Below are positions 13,701-21,670 of a stretch of 64,000 nucleotides of DNA, one piece after another. The notes below the pieces were generated by a model that saw only the letters and a list, made by a program, of their open reading frames with translations, searched no databases and had not been told where the DNA came from. This stretch comes from Neocallimastix lanati (nom. inval.). Its lineage: Eukaryota > Neocallimastigomycota > Neocallimastigomycetes > Neocallimastigales > Neocallimastigaceae. The position numbers and the translations under genes are program-made. Location of the stretch: NCBI GenBank assembly GCA_016946835.1, contig JACVTC010000025.1:882501-946500 (forward strand), given 5' to 3'. The stretch's first letter is position 1; every line of letters starts with the position of its first letter.

Positions 13701-15536
13701 TCAGAAATACCAACTATTTCTAAAAAAAGTAATATTATTAAAAAGGCCACAAAATCATTAAAAAAATTTTCCTCCTTTTCTGATTCATTAAATAATTCTG
13801 AAAAGAATTCTGAAAATACCATCGATCCAATCGATTCTATTAGTATTTATCGTCATACTATAATTGTATCCATAAAGGTATGTGAATTATCTGCCAGTGG
13901 TACTTATGAACCTGTAAATGTTCAATATCTTTCATCAGATGATCTTGGAGCTTTCTTAATTCATCAAGGCCTTCAAAGACGTATAGAAATAGAAGTTTCA
14001 CATACTTCTGGTGATTCCTTACCAATAAAATTCATCAAATCTTTCACTCTCAGTGATTTAAGAAAGACTAATATTCGAAAGAAAAATTCAAGGTATGACT
14101 ATGACTATGATAATACCTATAAAAGGGATCAAAGCAAATCGATTATTTTAACCCCATTAGCTGATCAAACAAAGGAAATCTTTTGTAAGGGTAAACAATC
14201 CATAAAAGCAAATTATTCTTGGGATTCTTCTCTTCATGAAAGTCTTTTTTTAAATAAAGAAACAGAAAAGGATTCAAAAATTTTGGTTAAAGTTGAATTT
14301 GATCTAGGATTTGAAGGACAACAGACGCCAAGTGGTATTACTGTTAAAGTTAAAAATCATCGATCCAAAGAAGAAAGAGAAGAAGATAATCCTTACAAAA
14401 ATATTAGAATAAATAAAACATGTAAAGTTACCATGGATATAGCATTAATTATTCAAAATAGACAAGAGTCTCAAAATTTTTTCAGTTCTATTTTTTCAAG
14501 ATCCAATATGATCACAAAACAATATAATGAAGCTTTTAAATTAACATTAAATAGAGATGAATCCGGAGAAAGAAATTGTCTTTTCCAACTTCCAAAGGAA
14601 GAAACTTATATCAGAGGTGAAGAATGTCTTGGTAAATTAAAATTTTCAAATGCTGAAGATCTTATCCTCCATTCCATTAATATGATGAAAAAGAGAAGAA
14701 ATTATCAAATGATAGAATATAGTCGACAATATCTTAATTTAAATAAATTAAATACTATTACAAGTCGTGGTAATAGTCTCAGTGGTCATAGTAGTCATAG
14801 TAGTCATAGTACTAATAGTAATAGTAATAGTAATAGTAAGAGTAATAGTAATAGTAATAGTAATAGTAATAGTAATAGTAATAGTAATAGTAATAGTAAT
14901 AGTAATAGTAATAGTAATAGTAATAGTAATGATAGTGGTGGTAATAATGATAATAAAGGTAAAGAGGAAGAAGAAAATGATGATCATCAATTCAATTCCA
15001 TAAGATCTATTTCAAGAAAAACTAATGATAAATTACTTTCTAGTGTAATCTATCTATGGAAAAATCATACGATTTTTGAAAATAGAATAGAAAAACGTAA
15101 TTTCTATATTGATTCAAAGAATGAATCCAAAGCGAAAGAATCCTTATTTTATTATTCCCCTGAATTTTCTAGAATTAAATGTAGTCTCCTCGTTAAGAAG
15201 AGAGGTCATCTAAATTATTATTATAAGATGAATATTGAACAAAATAAGGATTTATGGGTAAGGACCTATGTAGTTATACAGAGACCTTACCTCTTCATTT
15301 ATAAGCATAAAAATTGTATTGAAATTTTAGATGTGATTAATCTCTTAGAGGCAAAAATTAGTGCAAATACGAAGGAAATAAAAGGCATGAACAAAGAAAA
15401 TATTTTTGAAGTTTATACCCAATATCATAATATATTTTTACAAGCTTCAAATAAAAAAGATATGATACATTGGATTAATACTATTGACCCATTAGGTGTA
15501 GGTGCAGCTATGTCAAATGTTTATCAACAGGAATAA
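7450..15536 (+). CDS. unc-104: Kinesin-3 (Unc-104/KIF1 type) with FHA and PH domains
   Basis: Exons: 7450-7682, 7907-7977, 8133-8157, 8340-8466, 8575-8652, 8832-8912, 9274-10446 and 10779-15536, summing to 2181 aa in frame. The motor has P-loop GQTGAGKS (aa 103-110), switch I NEVSSRSH and switch [10 protein letters not shown]. The neck/FHA region carries the Unc-104 signatures WEERLKKTE and [13 protein letters not shown], with the FHA domain at about aa 525-615. Downstream are a conserved block near [18 protein letters not shown] and a C-terminal PH domain (about aa 2070-2175). Family members are plus-end vesicle and endosome motors, with PH binding phosphoinositides. Fungal relatives are usually about 1600 aa; the excess here is low complexity, including Ser-Gln (13350-13550) and Ser-Asn (14805-14930) repeats. 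Loop 12 carries a ~60-aa Ser-Pro-rich insert instead of a lysine loop. The start ATG is followed at once by [10 protein letters not shown], the usual kinesin opening. Confidence 0.95.
13350..13550 (+). repeat. Coding Ser-Gln / Ser-Lys repeat in the kinesin tail
   Basis: CAATCACAATCT-type units encode alternating SQ with periodic SK for about 65 residues. The periodic hexanucleotide makes open frames on both strands; those are shadows of this repeat. Confidence 0.9.
14805..14930 (+). repeat. Coding Ser-Asn repeat (AGTAAT)n in the kinesin tail
   Basis: A nearly perfect AGTAAT hexanucleotide encodes about 20 SN dipeptides, just upstream of the PH domain. It is probably a disordered linker; its length is expected to vary between alleles. 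Confidence 0.9.
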
Positions 15537-15544
15537 TTAATTTC

Positions 15545-15582
<38 letters not shown>

Positions 15583-15632
15583 GAACTTATTTTCATTTAA
15601 GAACATTTTAATTTAATTTATTTATATAGTTT

Positions 15633-15664
<32 letters not shown>

Positions 15665-15892
15665 TATAGTTTTTTATTATTTATATATATTAATTATATA
15701 GTTGAAATAATTTATTAATCACAATATAAAAAATAAAAAAAAAAAATTATATATATATATGTATATTTATTTATTTATCTATTAATTTAATTTTCTTTTT
15801 CGTAAAAAAAAAATTATTATGTATTTATATATATATATTTTTTTTATAATTATCTATTTATTAATTTAATTTTCATAACTTTTTAATTTTTT

Positions 15893-15928
<36 letters not shown>

Positions 15929-16104
15929 AATAAACATAAAATAAAATAATAAATAAATAAATAAATAAAATTTAAGAATAAAATATATATATATACATTT
16001 TATGTATATAATAAAATGAATTATATTATTTAAAATTGACTTTTATGATTATATATAAAAAGTGAATTTATATATTTATATTATTATTATTCATTTCATT
16101 TTAG
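15537..16104. other. AT-rich spacer between kinesin and LINE cluster
   Basis: Kinesin 3' flank with a long A-run starting at 15546, a second A-run at about 15897-15926, and TTTA/ATAT repeats. No gene is seen. The older LINE fragment starts abruptly at about 16105, just after a TAG stop in its frame. Confidence 0.6.
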
Positions 16105-16299
16105 TTTATTAGAGTTCCTACAAATTTACAGGGTTCAGCGTTCCATTGTCCTGCTTATATTAGGAAATTATCACATGAAAAGCATTTATTTTATAAAAGG
16201 ATTAAAAATTTTAAACTTCGTAATGATTTGCCAAATCTTCAAGAATTTTGTGATCTCTCAAAAGAATATAGAGTTCTTTCTGATTATATCATTAGTATT
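16105..16299 (+). pseudogene. Older LINE, left fragment (5'-truncated)
   Basis: A 65-codon open stretch that includes GSAFHCPAYIRKLSHEKHLF and LPNLQEFCDLSKEYRVLSDY. It aligns by pattern with the segment between endonuclease and reverse transcriptase of the intact neighbour (basic 'KLKMKLYKSIKRRG...' region). It is cut at 16299 by the inner LINE and resumes at 21671. There is no start codon and the frame upstream is closed, as expected for a 5'-truncated LINE. The left frame is one base out of register with the right fragment, so this copy also carries an indel. Confidence 0.75.
16289..16299. repeat. Target-site duplication, left copy (tcattagtatt)
   Basis: The 11 bp here are repeated exactly at 21671-21681, directly after the poly(A) tail of the inner LINE. 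This marks the insertion site inside the older LINE. Confidence 0.9.
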
Positions 16300-16956
16300 C
16301 CCGAGCAGGGGTGTACTCGATTTATGTATTTAAATCGCCTGCAAGGGGAATTAACTTTACTCTTATAAAGTAGATCCACAGTACTGGTGCAAAATAGTAG
16401 TAAAGTTATATTTTGTGTTAATTAATAACATTATGCGCAATGGTAATGTTATTGGTAAAATTTTTCTGGTGAACACTCACTGCGGAATATAATGGTGCAT
16501 TTTTGGAACATTGTTAAATAAGTTACACCCAAGAATTAGTAATACATTTTCATTGTATTTCTATTTTCATGTAGTATTACTATTCTCATGTAAGAATCTA
16601 TTGTATTCAATTGTATTTCAACTATATATTTCATGTATCACGTTGTAAGAGATTGATTCACTCTAAATCTTGTAGTAATTTATTTAACTCTTTACTAATT
16701 TTGTGCCATTTTATTTCATCAATTCAATCTTAGTCATTAAATACTTTATGATATTCAATTTAAATAATATACTGAAAAAAGTGCTAAATCAAATTATTTT
16801 TCAATCATTCAACAAACTACTAATTATCGAAATTATTTACTCCAAAAAGATATAAAATTATTACAATTCTCATTATACTCAAGACTTTATAATAAAAATT
16901 GACTTTTTTTTATTTTTTTTTTTTTAGTTATTAATTTTTAGTTTTTTATTACTATT
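16300..16956 (+). promoter_or_regulatory. LINE 5' UTR with stable hairpins
   Basis: GC-richer leader. Visible pairings: CCC 16300-16302 with GGG near 16346, GCAGG 16305-16309 with CCTGC 16338-16342, CGATTT 16318-16323 with AAATCG 16332-16337, and a 10-bp perfect hairpin with arms 16424-16433 and 16444-16453. Full-length LINEs carry their internal promoter in this region; none is identifiable by eye. Confidence 0.55.
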
Positions 16957-19900
16957 ATGGAAATCCAATTTATAAGAAATAAGAATTTCATTCTAAGAGG
17001 TTCAAGGTGCCACGGTATACCAATGGAGAATACGAAACTACTCTTTATCCGCGGACTTCGATCTTGGCCAGAAATCAAAATGAGAAGACATTTAAAGAAA
17101 ACTCTGAATGAATTAAATGATAAGGTTTTATCAGTTAAACGTATTGCTAATTTTAATGATGCATTCTTTAAAATTAAAATAGTAGGTAATGAAGAAGAAT
17201 TAACATCTATTACTGATTGTATTGTTAATAGTTTCAAACGTGCTTCAATTAACGTTATTAATTGTAGCAAAAGGAATCATAAATACAGTTTTTCTTCACT
17301 CAAAAGGAAACATTTTGCCTTATCAGAAAAAGTGAATTCATCTTATAATATCAACTTATTCACTACTTCAAATTCAAATGCAGATTCAAGTCAAAATTCA
17401 AATTCAAGTTCAAATACAGATTCATGTTCAAGTTCAAGTACAAGCTCAAGTTCAAGTTCAAGTACAAGTTCAAGTACAAGCTCAAGTTCAAGTTCAAGTA
17501 CAAGTTTAAGTACAAGTTCAAGTACAGGTTCAAGTTCAAGTTCAAGTCCAAGTTCAAGTACAATTTCAAGTTCAAGTTCAAGTACAAGTTCAAGTACAAG
17601 TTCAAGTTCAAGTTCAAGTTCAAGTACAAGTTCAAGTTCAATTTCAAATTTATGTTTAAATTCAGTTTCAAGCTCAGATTCAAATTCAAATTTCAGTTCA
17701 ATCAATTATAATAATTCCAATAATATTAATAACACTCATATTAATAATAATACAGTTAAAGAATTTTCTCTATGTGTCAGTTGGAATACTAATGGATGGA
17801 ACTTTGATAAAAAAGACAGTGTTGAATTCTTTATTTCAATGTACAAACCACTTTTCTTATGCTTTCAGGAAACAGGAAATGGTTCAGGTTCTAGCAGTAA
17901 ATATCCATGTCGAGTATCATTAAAAAACTACAAACATTTCTTCAAAAAAGCTAATAATGAAATTCCCGGTAAAAGAGGTCTTTATATTGGGTTTCATAAT
18001 TCTTGTCAAGCCTCTCTTGAAAACAACACTTATGAGTATATTATTTCCTTGTATACTTATAATTTTTGGAATTTCACTAAATGTTCTATTGGTAATGTGT
18101 ACGTACCTCATAGTGGCCATAGTCTTCATGCTAGAGCTGCTAGAATTGAAATATTGTCTTGGTTAAATAGTCACTCTTCTCATCCTTCAATGTTGGTTGG
18201 TGATTTTAATTTACCTACTGAGAAATTAAGTAATTTGCTCTCTAAATTTAGTAATTGGAAAATTCTTCCCTTATGGGGCTCCCCAATTTCATGGAGTAGA
18301 GGTATTAGAGAATCTGATATAGATCATGCGATTGTCAATGATCATATGTTAGATTTACTTTCATATGGTACTTTTATTGACTTTCCCCCCATTTCGGATC
18401 ATAAACCTTTATTAATAAAAGGTAAATGTTTTTCATCAGTTAATTCAGATAATTCTTTCTCTCTGCCTAAAAAGACAGTTAAATGGGATAGATTAAAATG
18501 TATAAATGAAAAAGAATCAATTTTTGACAACAACTATTTTAGTGTATTAGAGGAAGTGATTCCAGATCCTAATATTAGTATTGATGATATTTCTAAGAAA
18601 TTTATTTCAACTTCATTCAATATTGCTAAGGAATTTAATATCACGTCAATTTCAGAAGTTCGAAAATCTTTTTTTCATATGTCACAGAAAATATTTAATT
18701 TGCAAAAACTCAAAATGAAATTATATAAATCCATTAAAAGAAGAGGTTCTTATCATAATTTAGATGAATTTGAAGAATTAATTGATAAATATAATAGAAT
18801 GTGCAAAATTATTCATCATATGTGTAATATTTATAGGAAAACTGAATACCAACATTGGATCAATACAGGATGTGAATATATGAAATCTCATAACCCTAAG
18901 AAAGCTTGGAAATGGCTTAAAACAACAGCAAAAGTAGATAAATTTAAAAATATGTCAAATTCTCCAGTAAAGGACAAAAATGGTAAACTAGCTACTTCTA
19001 CTAAAGAACAGTTAGAAGTATGGCACAATCACTATAAAAAACTTGCTTCAAGTCATTCTGATATCAATAGTGCATTAATCGAATGGTCTAATAAATTTTC
19101 CAATGGAACAATCAGGTATACGAGACACAATGAATGGGATATAAATCAAGACATCAGTATAGAAGAAATTAGAGAAGCAATTATAGCTACTCCAAATTAT
19201 AAAGCTTCAGGCCCGGATGGAATTCCTATTGAATTTTATAAAGCTTTAATTCCTCCAGATGACGAAAATTCAGTAAATAATTCTTCTTCTGGTTTAAATT
19301 GTTTACAGAAGATATACTCAAGAATTTGGAATGGAGAATTTCCTAGCTCATGGAATGAAGCAAGTATTATATCTATTCCTAAAAAAGGAGATGATCTATC
19401 TGATTGTGACAATTATCGAGGTATCTCTCTGATTAACAATGGTATTAAACTCATTTCGAAAATAGTCTCCAAAAGAATTTCGGAATATGGACTTAAAAAT
19501 AATTTTATTAGGCCAGAGCAATTTGGATTTCGTACAAAAGAAGAATGTGTTAGTTTATTTATTTCAATTCGAGAAATTTGTCAAAGGCGTAAAAATGATA
19601 ATAAAGAAACTTACCTTGCTTTTCTAGATTTAAAAAAGGCATATGATTCTGTTCCAATAGGTAATATTTTATATAAATTAGATGCTTTAGGTATTAGAGG
19701 TAAATGTTATCAATTTATAAAAAATCTATATTTGACATCCAAAGCTAGTGTTAAAATTGATGATCAATATTCGGAATCTTTTAATATTATGAAAGGAGTT
19801 AGACAAGGTTGTCCACTATCACCAATTCTTTTCAATCTTTTTATTAATGACATTTTTAATGATGTTTCAGAACTTGGAATTCCTTTAGGCGAATCTAGAT

Positions 19901-21426
19901 GTTGTGGTGGACTCTTTGCAGATGATATTGTTCTATGCGCACCGTCAAGAACTAAGTTGAAAAAAATGCTTAAGAAGGTAAATGAATGGGCTAAATTTAA
20001 TATGATGAATTTTGGAATTAATAAGTGTGCAACGATGGTGATTCGACCAGACACACCTCTTTTTCAAAATAAAAGAGATCCTACTTTTTATCTTGCTGGT
20101 CAACCAATTCCAATAACTAAATGTTATACCTATTTAGGTATACCATTTGATAAAAGCTTATCGTTGAAACCTATTATTAAATTACTTAACTCTAAAGTAA
20201 CTAAAGCTCTCTTTTCTGTTAGTAAATTTCTTTCAAATTCCAAAATTCTTATTCCATTTAAGAAGATTATAATTAACTCTTATGTACTTAGTAAAGTCTC
20301 TTACTTTGCACCTTTACTTGGTTCGAATAAAACGAGAACAAATAATACTCAGAAATTAATTAATAAAGGATTAAGATGGATTGCAGGTATACAAAAAGCC
20401 AAATCATTTATTAATGTATATTCTATTTCAAAAGATTTACATATTCCTCCATTGTCAGCTAAGTGTGCTTTGTCTCAGGTCAAATGTTTTGATAAATGGA
20501 AAAATTCAAATTGTATTATTTCCTATTTAGTTAATAATATTCCAAAATCTAGAAAATATACATGGACAAAAGAAAGTAGAACTCTTAAACGTAAACTAGA
20601 GAAAAGAGGTAATAACGATAATAAAATCAAGGATTTTTATTGGAAAAGAGATATGAAAATCAATTCTATTAAAGCTGAGTTTTATGACAAAAACAAATTC
20701 GAAGAAACATCAAAATTTATAAAACTTTGTTATGACTATCCTGATCTTTCATATGGTTTCTATTGGCTATTGAGAGCACGAAGCGGATATAGATTAGATG
20801 CTAGAATTGCTAAAGCTGCAAAAATAGTGGACCAAATGTGTCCTAATTTTTGTCCCTGTTGTAAAAGTAATAAACAATGGATAAGTCATTGGTTAATTGA
20901 TTGTCCCTTTTTCAATCATACTCGTAGTAAAGTTAATGATAAAATTTTATTTTTATATAATGCTTTTTACCGTGGCAACCTAACAAATGATATTGTTAAT
21001 AGTAATAATGATAATAGTAATAGTAATAATAGTAATAGTTATAATAGTAATAATAATATTACTAATAGTATTTTTAGTAATGTTAGTGATAGTATTGAAA
21101 ATAATGTGTATATTGATTCTAGTGTGTGTGAAAAAGTGTTTAATTTCCTTCTTGGAGGTCGAAGTATTAATAACAGTACAAGGGAATGGAAGGATCTATT
21201 TAAGTGCCAGATGAAATCAGGTGCTTATTCTGATACTCCGTTCTTAGTGGTTACTGCGGCACTTCTCCAATCGATTATACCTATTGCTATTGGCCAGCAA
21301 TGGTCTTTGTTCAATAGGTTCAAATCGAATCGTACTACTACTACCAAGAGCGTCAATGCTGAAGAAACAGTAAGACAGGCCAGCAGGGCTAGCGCAACCA
21401 ATGAAGATCATAATTTTGTATCTTAA
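16957..21426 (+). CDS. LINE polyprotein: RRM-like, APE endonuclease, reverse transcriptase, zinc knuckle
   Basis: 1489 aa, no introns, no interruptions. aa ~28-105 have an RRM-like strand/helix pattern (KLLFIRGL ... AFFKIKIVGN). aa ~130-235 are a Ser/Thr-rich linker. The APE-type endonuclease (aa ~269-489) shows SWNTNGW, CFQET, VGDFN, SDIDHAIV and SDHKPL. The reverse transcriptase (aa ~725-1065) has GPDGIPIEFYK, DLKKAYDSV, GVRQGCPLSPILFN and catalytic FADD at 987-990. A C-terminal Cys/His knuckle has C1295, C1299, C1301/1302, H1311 and C1316. It should nick target DNA and prime cDNA synthesis from its own RNA. No separate ORF1 is present. The start is the first ATG of the open frame. Clade not assigned. 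Confidence 0.95.
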   Translation: MEIQFIRNKNFILRGSRCHGIPMENTKLLFIRGLRSWPEIKMRRHLKKTLNELNDKVLSVKRIANFNDAFFKIKIVGNEEELTSITDCIVNSFKRASINVINCSKRNHKYSFSSLKRKHFALSEKVNSSYNINLFTTSNSNADSSQNSNSSSNTDSCSSSSTSSSSSSSTSSSTSSSSSSSTSLSTSSSTGSSSSSSPSSSTISSSSSSTSSSTSSSSSSSSSTSSSSISNLCLNSVSSSDSNSNFSSINYNNSNNINNTHINNNTVKEFSLCVSWNTNGWNFDKKDSVEFFISMYKPLFLCFQETGNGSGSSSKYPCRVSLKNYKHFFKKANNEIPGKRGLYIGFHNSCQASLENNTYEYIISLYTYNFWNFTKCSIGNVYVPHSGHSLHARAARIEILSWLNSHSSHPSMLVGDFNLPTEKLSNLLSKFSNWKILPLWGSPISWSRGIRESDIDHAIVNDHMLDLLSYGTFIDFPPISDHKPLLIKGKCFSSVNSDNSFSLPKKTVKWDRLKCINEKESIFDNNYFSVLEEVIPDPNISIDDISKKFISTSFNIAKEFNITSISEVRKSFFHMSQKIFNLQKLKMKLYKSIKRRGSYHNLDEFEELIDKYNRMCKIIHHMCNIYRKTEYQHWINTGCEYMKSHNPKKAWKWLKTTAKVDKFKNMSNSPVKDKNGKLATSTKEQLEVWHNHYKKLASSHSDINSALIEWSNKFSNGTIRYTRHNEWDINQDISIEEIREAIIATPNYKASGPDGIPIEFYKALIPPDDENSVNNSSSGLNCLQKIYSRIWNGEFPSSWNEASIISIPKKGDDLSDCDNYRGISLINNGIKLISKIVSKRISEYGLKNNFIRPEQFGFRTKEECVSLFISIREICQRRKNDNKETYLAFLDLKKAYDSVPIGNILYKLDALGIRGKCYQFIKNLYLTSKASVKIDDQYSESFNIMKGVRQGCPLSPILFNLFINDIFNDVSELGIPLGESRCCGGLFADDIVLCAPSRTKLKKMLKKVNEWAKFNMMNFGINKCATMVIRPDTPLFQNKRDPTFYLAGQPIPITKCYTYLGIPFDKSLSLKPIIKLLNSKVTKALFSVSKFLSNSKILIPFKKIIINSYVLSKVSYFAPLLGSNKTRTNNTQKLINKGLRWIAGIQKAKSFINVYSISKDLHIPPLSAKCALSQVKCFDKWKNSNCIISYLVNNIPKSRKYTWTKESRTLKRKLEKRGNNDNKIKDFYWKRDMKINSIKAEFYDKNKFEETSKFIKLCYDYPDLSYGFYWLLRARSGYRLDARIAKAAKIVDQMCPNFCPCCKSNKQWISHWLIDCPFFNHTRSKVNDKILFLYNAFYRGNLTNDIVNSNNDNSNSNNSNSYNSNNNITNSIFSNVSDSIENNVYIDSSVCEKVFNFLLGGRSINNSTREWKDLFKCQMKSGAYSDTPFLVVTAALLQSIIPIAIGQQWSLFNRFKSNRTTTTKSVNAEETVRQASRASATNEDHNFVS
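17370..17660 (+). repeat. Coding TCAAGT microsatellite (poly-Ser/Thr linker)
   Basis: TTCAAG-phase hexanucleotides encode almost only Ser with interspersed Thr between the RRM-like region and the endonuclease. The overlapping Lys-Phe, Leu-Asn and Leu-Glu open frames in this interval are shadows of the repeat. Confidence 0.9.
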
Positions 21427-21457
21427 AATTATGATTAACATTGCGAAGTCAAAATTA

Positions 21458-21481
21458 ATTATTATACTTCAGTATAATAAT
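21458..21481 (+). other. LINE 3' UTR stem-loop
   Basis: Arms ATTATTATA and TATAATAAT flank CTTCAG. Closing the C-G pair extends the stem and leaves a TTCA tetraloop. It lies about 30 nt after the stop codon. Some LINEs use a 3' stem-loop as the recognition site for their reverse transcriptase; that role is inferred here. Confidence 0.5.
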
Positions 21482-21670
21482 GCCCTTGTGAAGTCTTACA
21501 AATATTAATTAAATGAAACTAGAATATATTATACCATTATTTTATTTTTATTTTGTGTTTTATTTTTTGTTTATTTTTTTATCTTTTTTTTTATTATTTT
21601 ATTACATGTATTTTATCAAATATTTAATTAATAAAGATGAAACAAGTTTGCTGCCGTTAAAAAAAAAAAA

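Larger units (their letters stand above)
16300..21670 (+). mobile_element. Structurally full-length non-LTR retrotransposon (LINE)
   Basis: A 5371-bp element bounded by an 11-bp target-site duplication. It starts with the GC-richer CCCGAGCAGGGG, has a ~657-nt 5' UTR, a single intact ORF, a ~230-nt 3' UTR and a 12-A tail (21659-21670). The poly(A) tail, variable-length duplication and APE-type endonuclease indicate target-primed reverse transcription. The 5' UTR and ORF are far less A+T-biased than the surroundings, which suggests recent arrival. The intact frame and perfect duplication make it a candidate active copy. Confidence 0.92.

Noticed and set aside
16300-16348. Definite HDV-like ribozyme call
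   Set aside because: P1-, P2- and P4-like pairings can be drawn, but no P3/L3 fits in the available bases; kept only as an undefined folded 5' end.
17363-17711. Leu-Asn, Leu-Glu and Lys-Phe repeat proteins on both strands
   Set aside because: Other frames of the TCAAGT microsatellite encoding the poly-Ser linker of the LINE.
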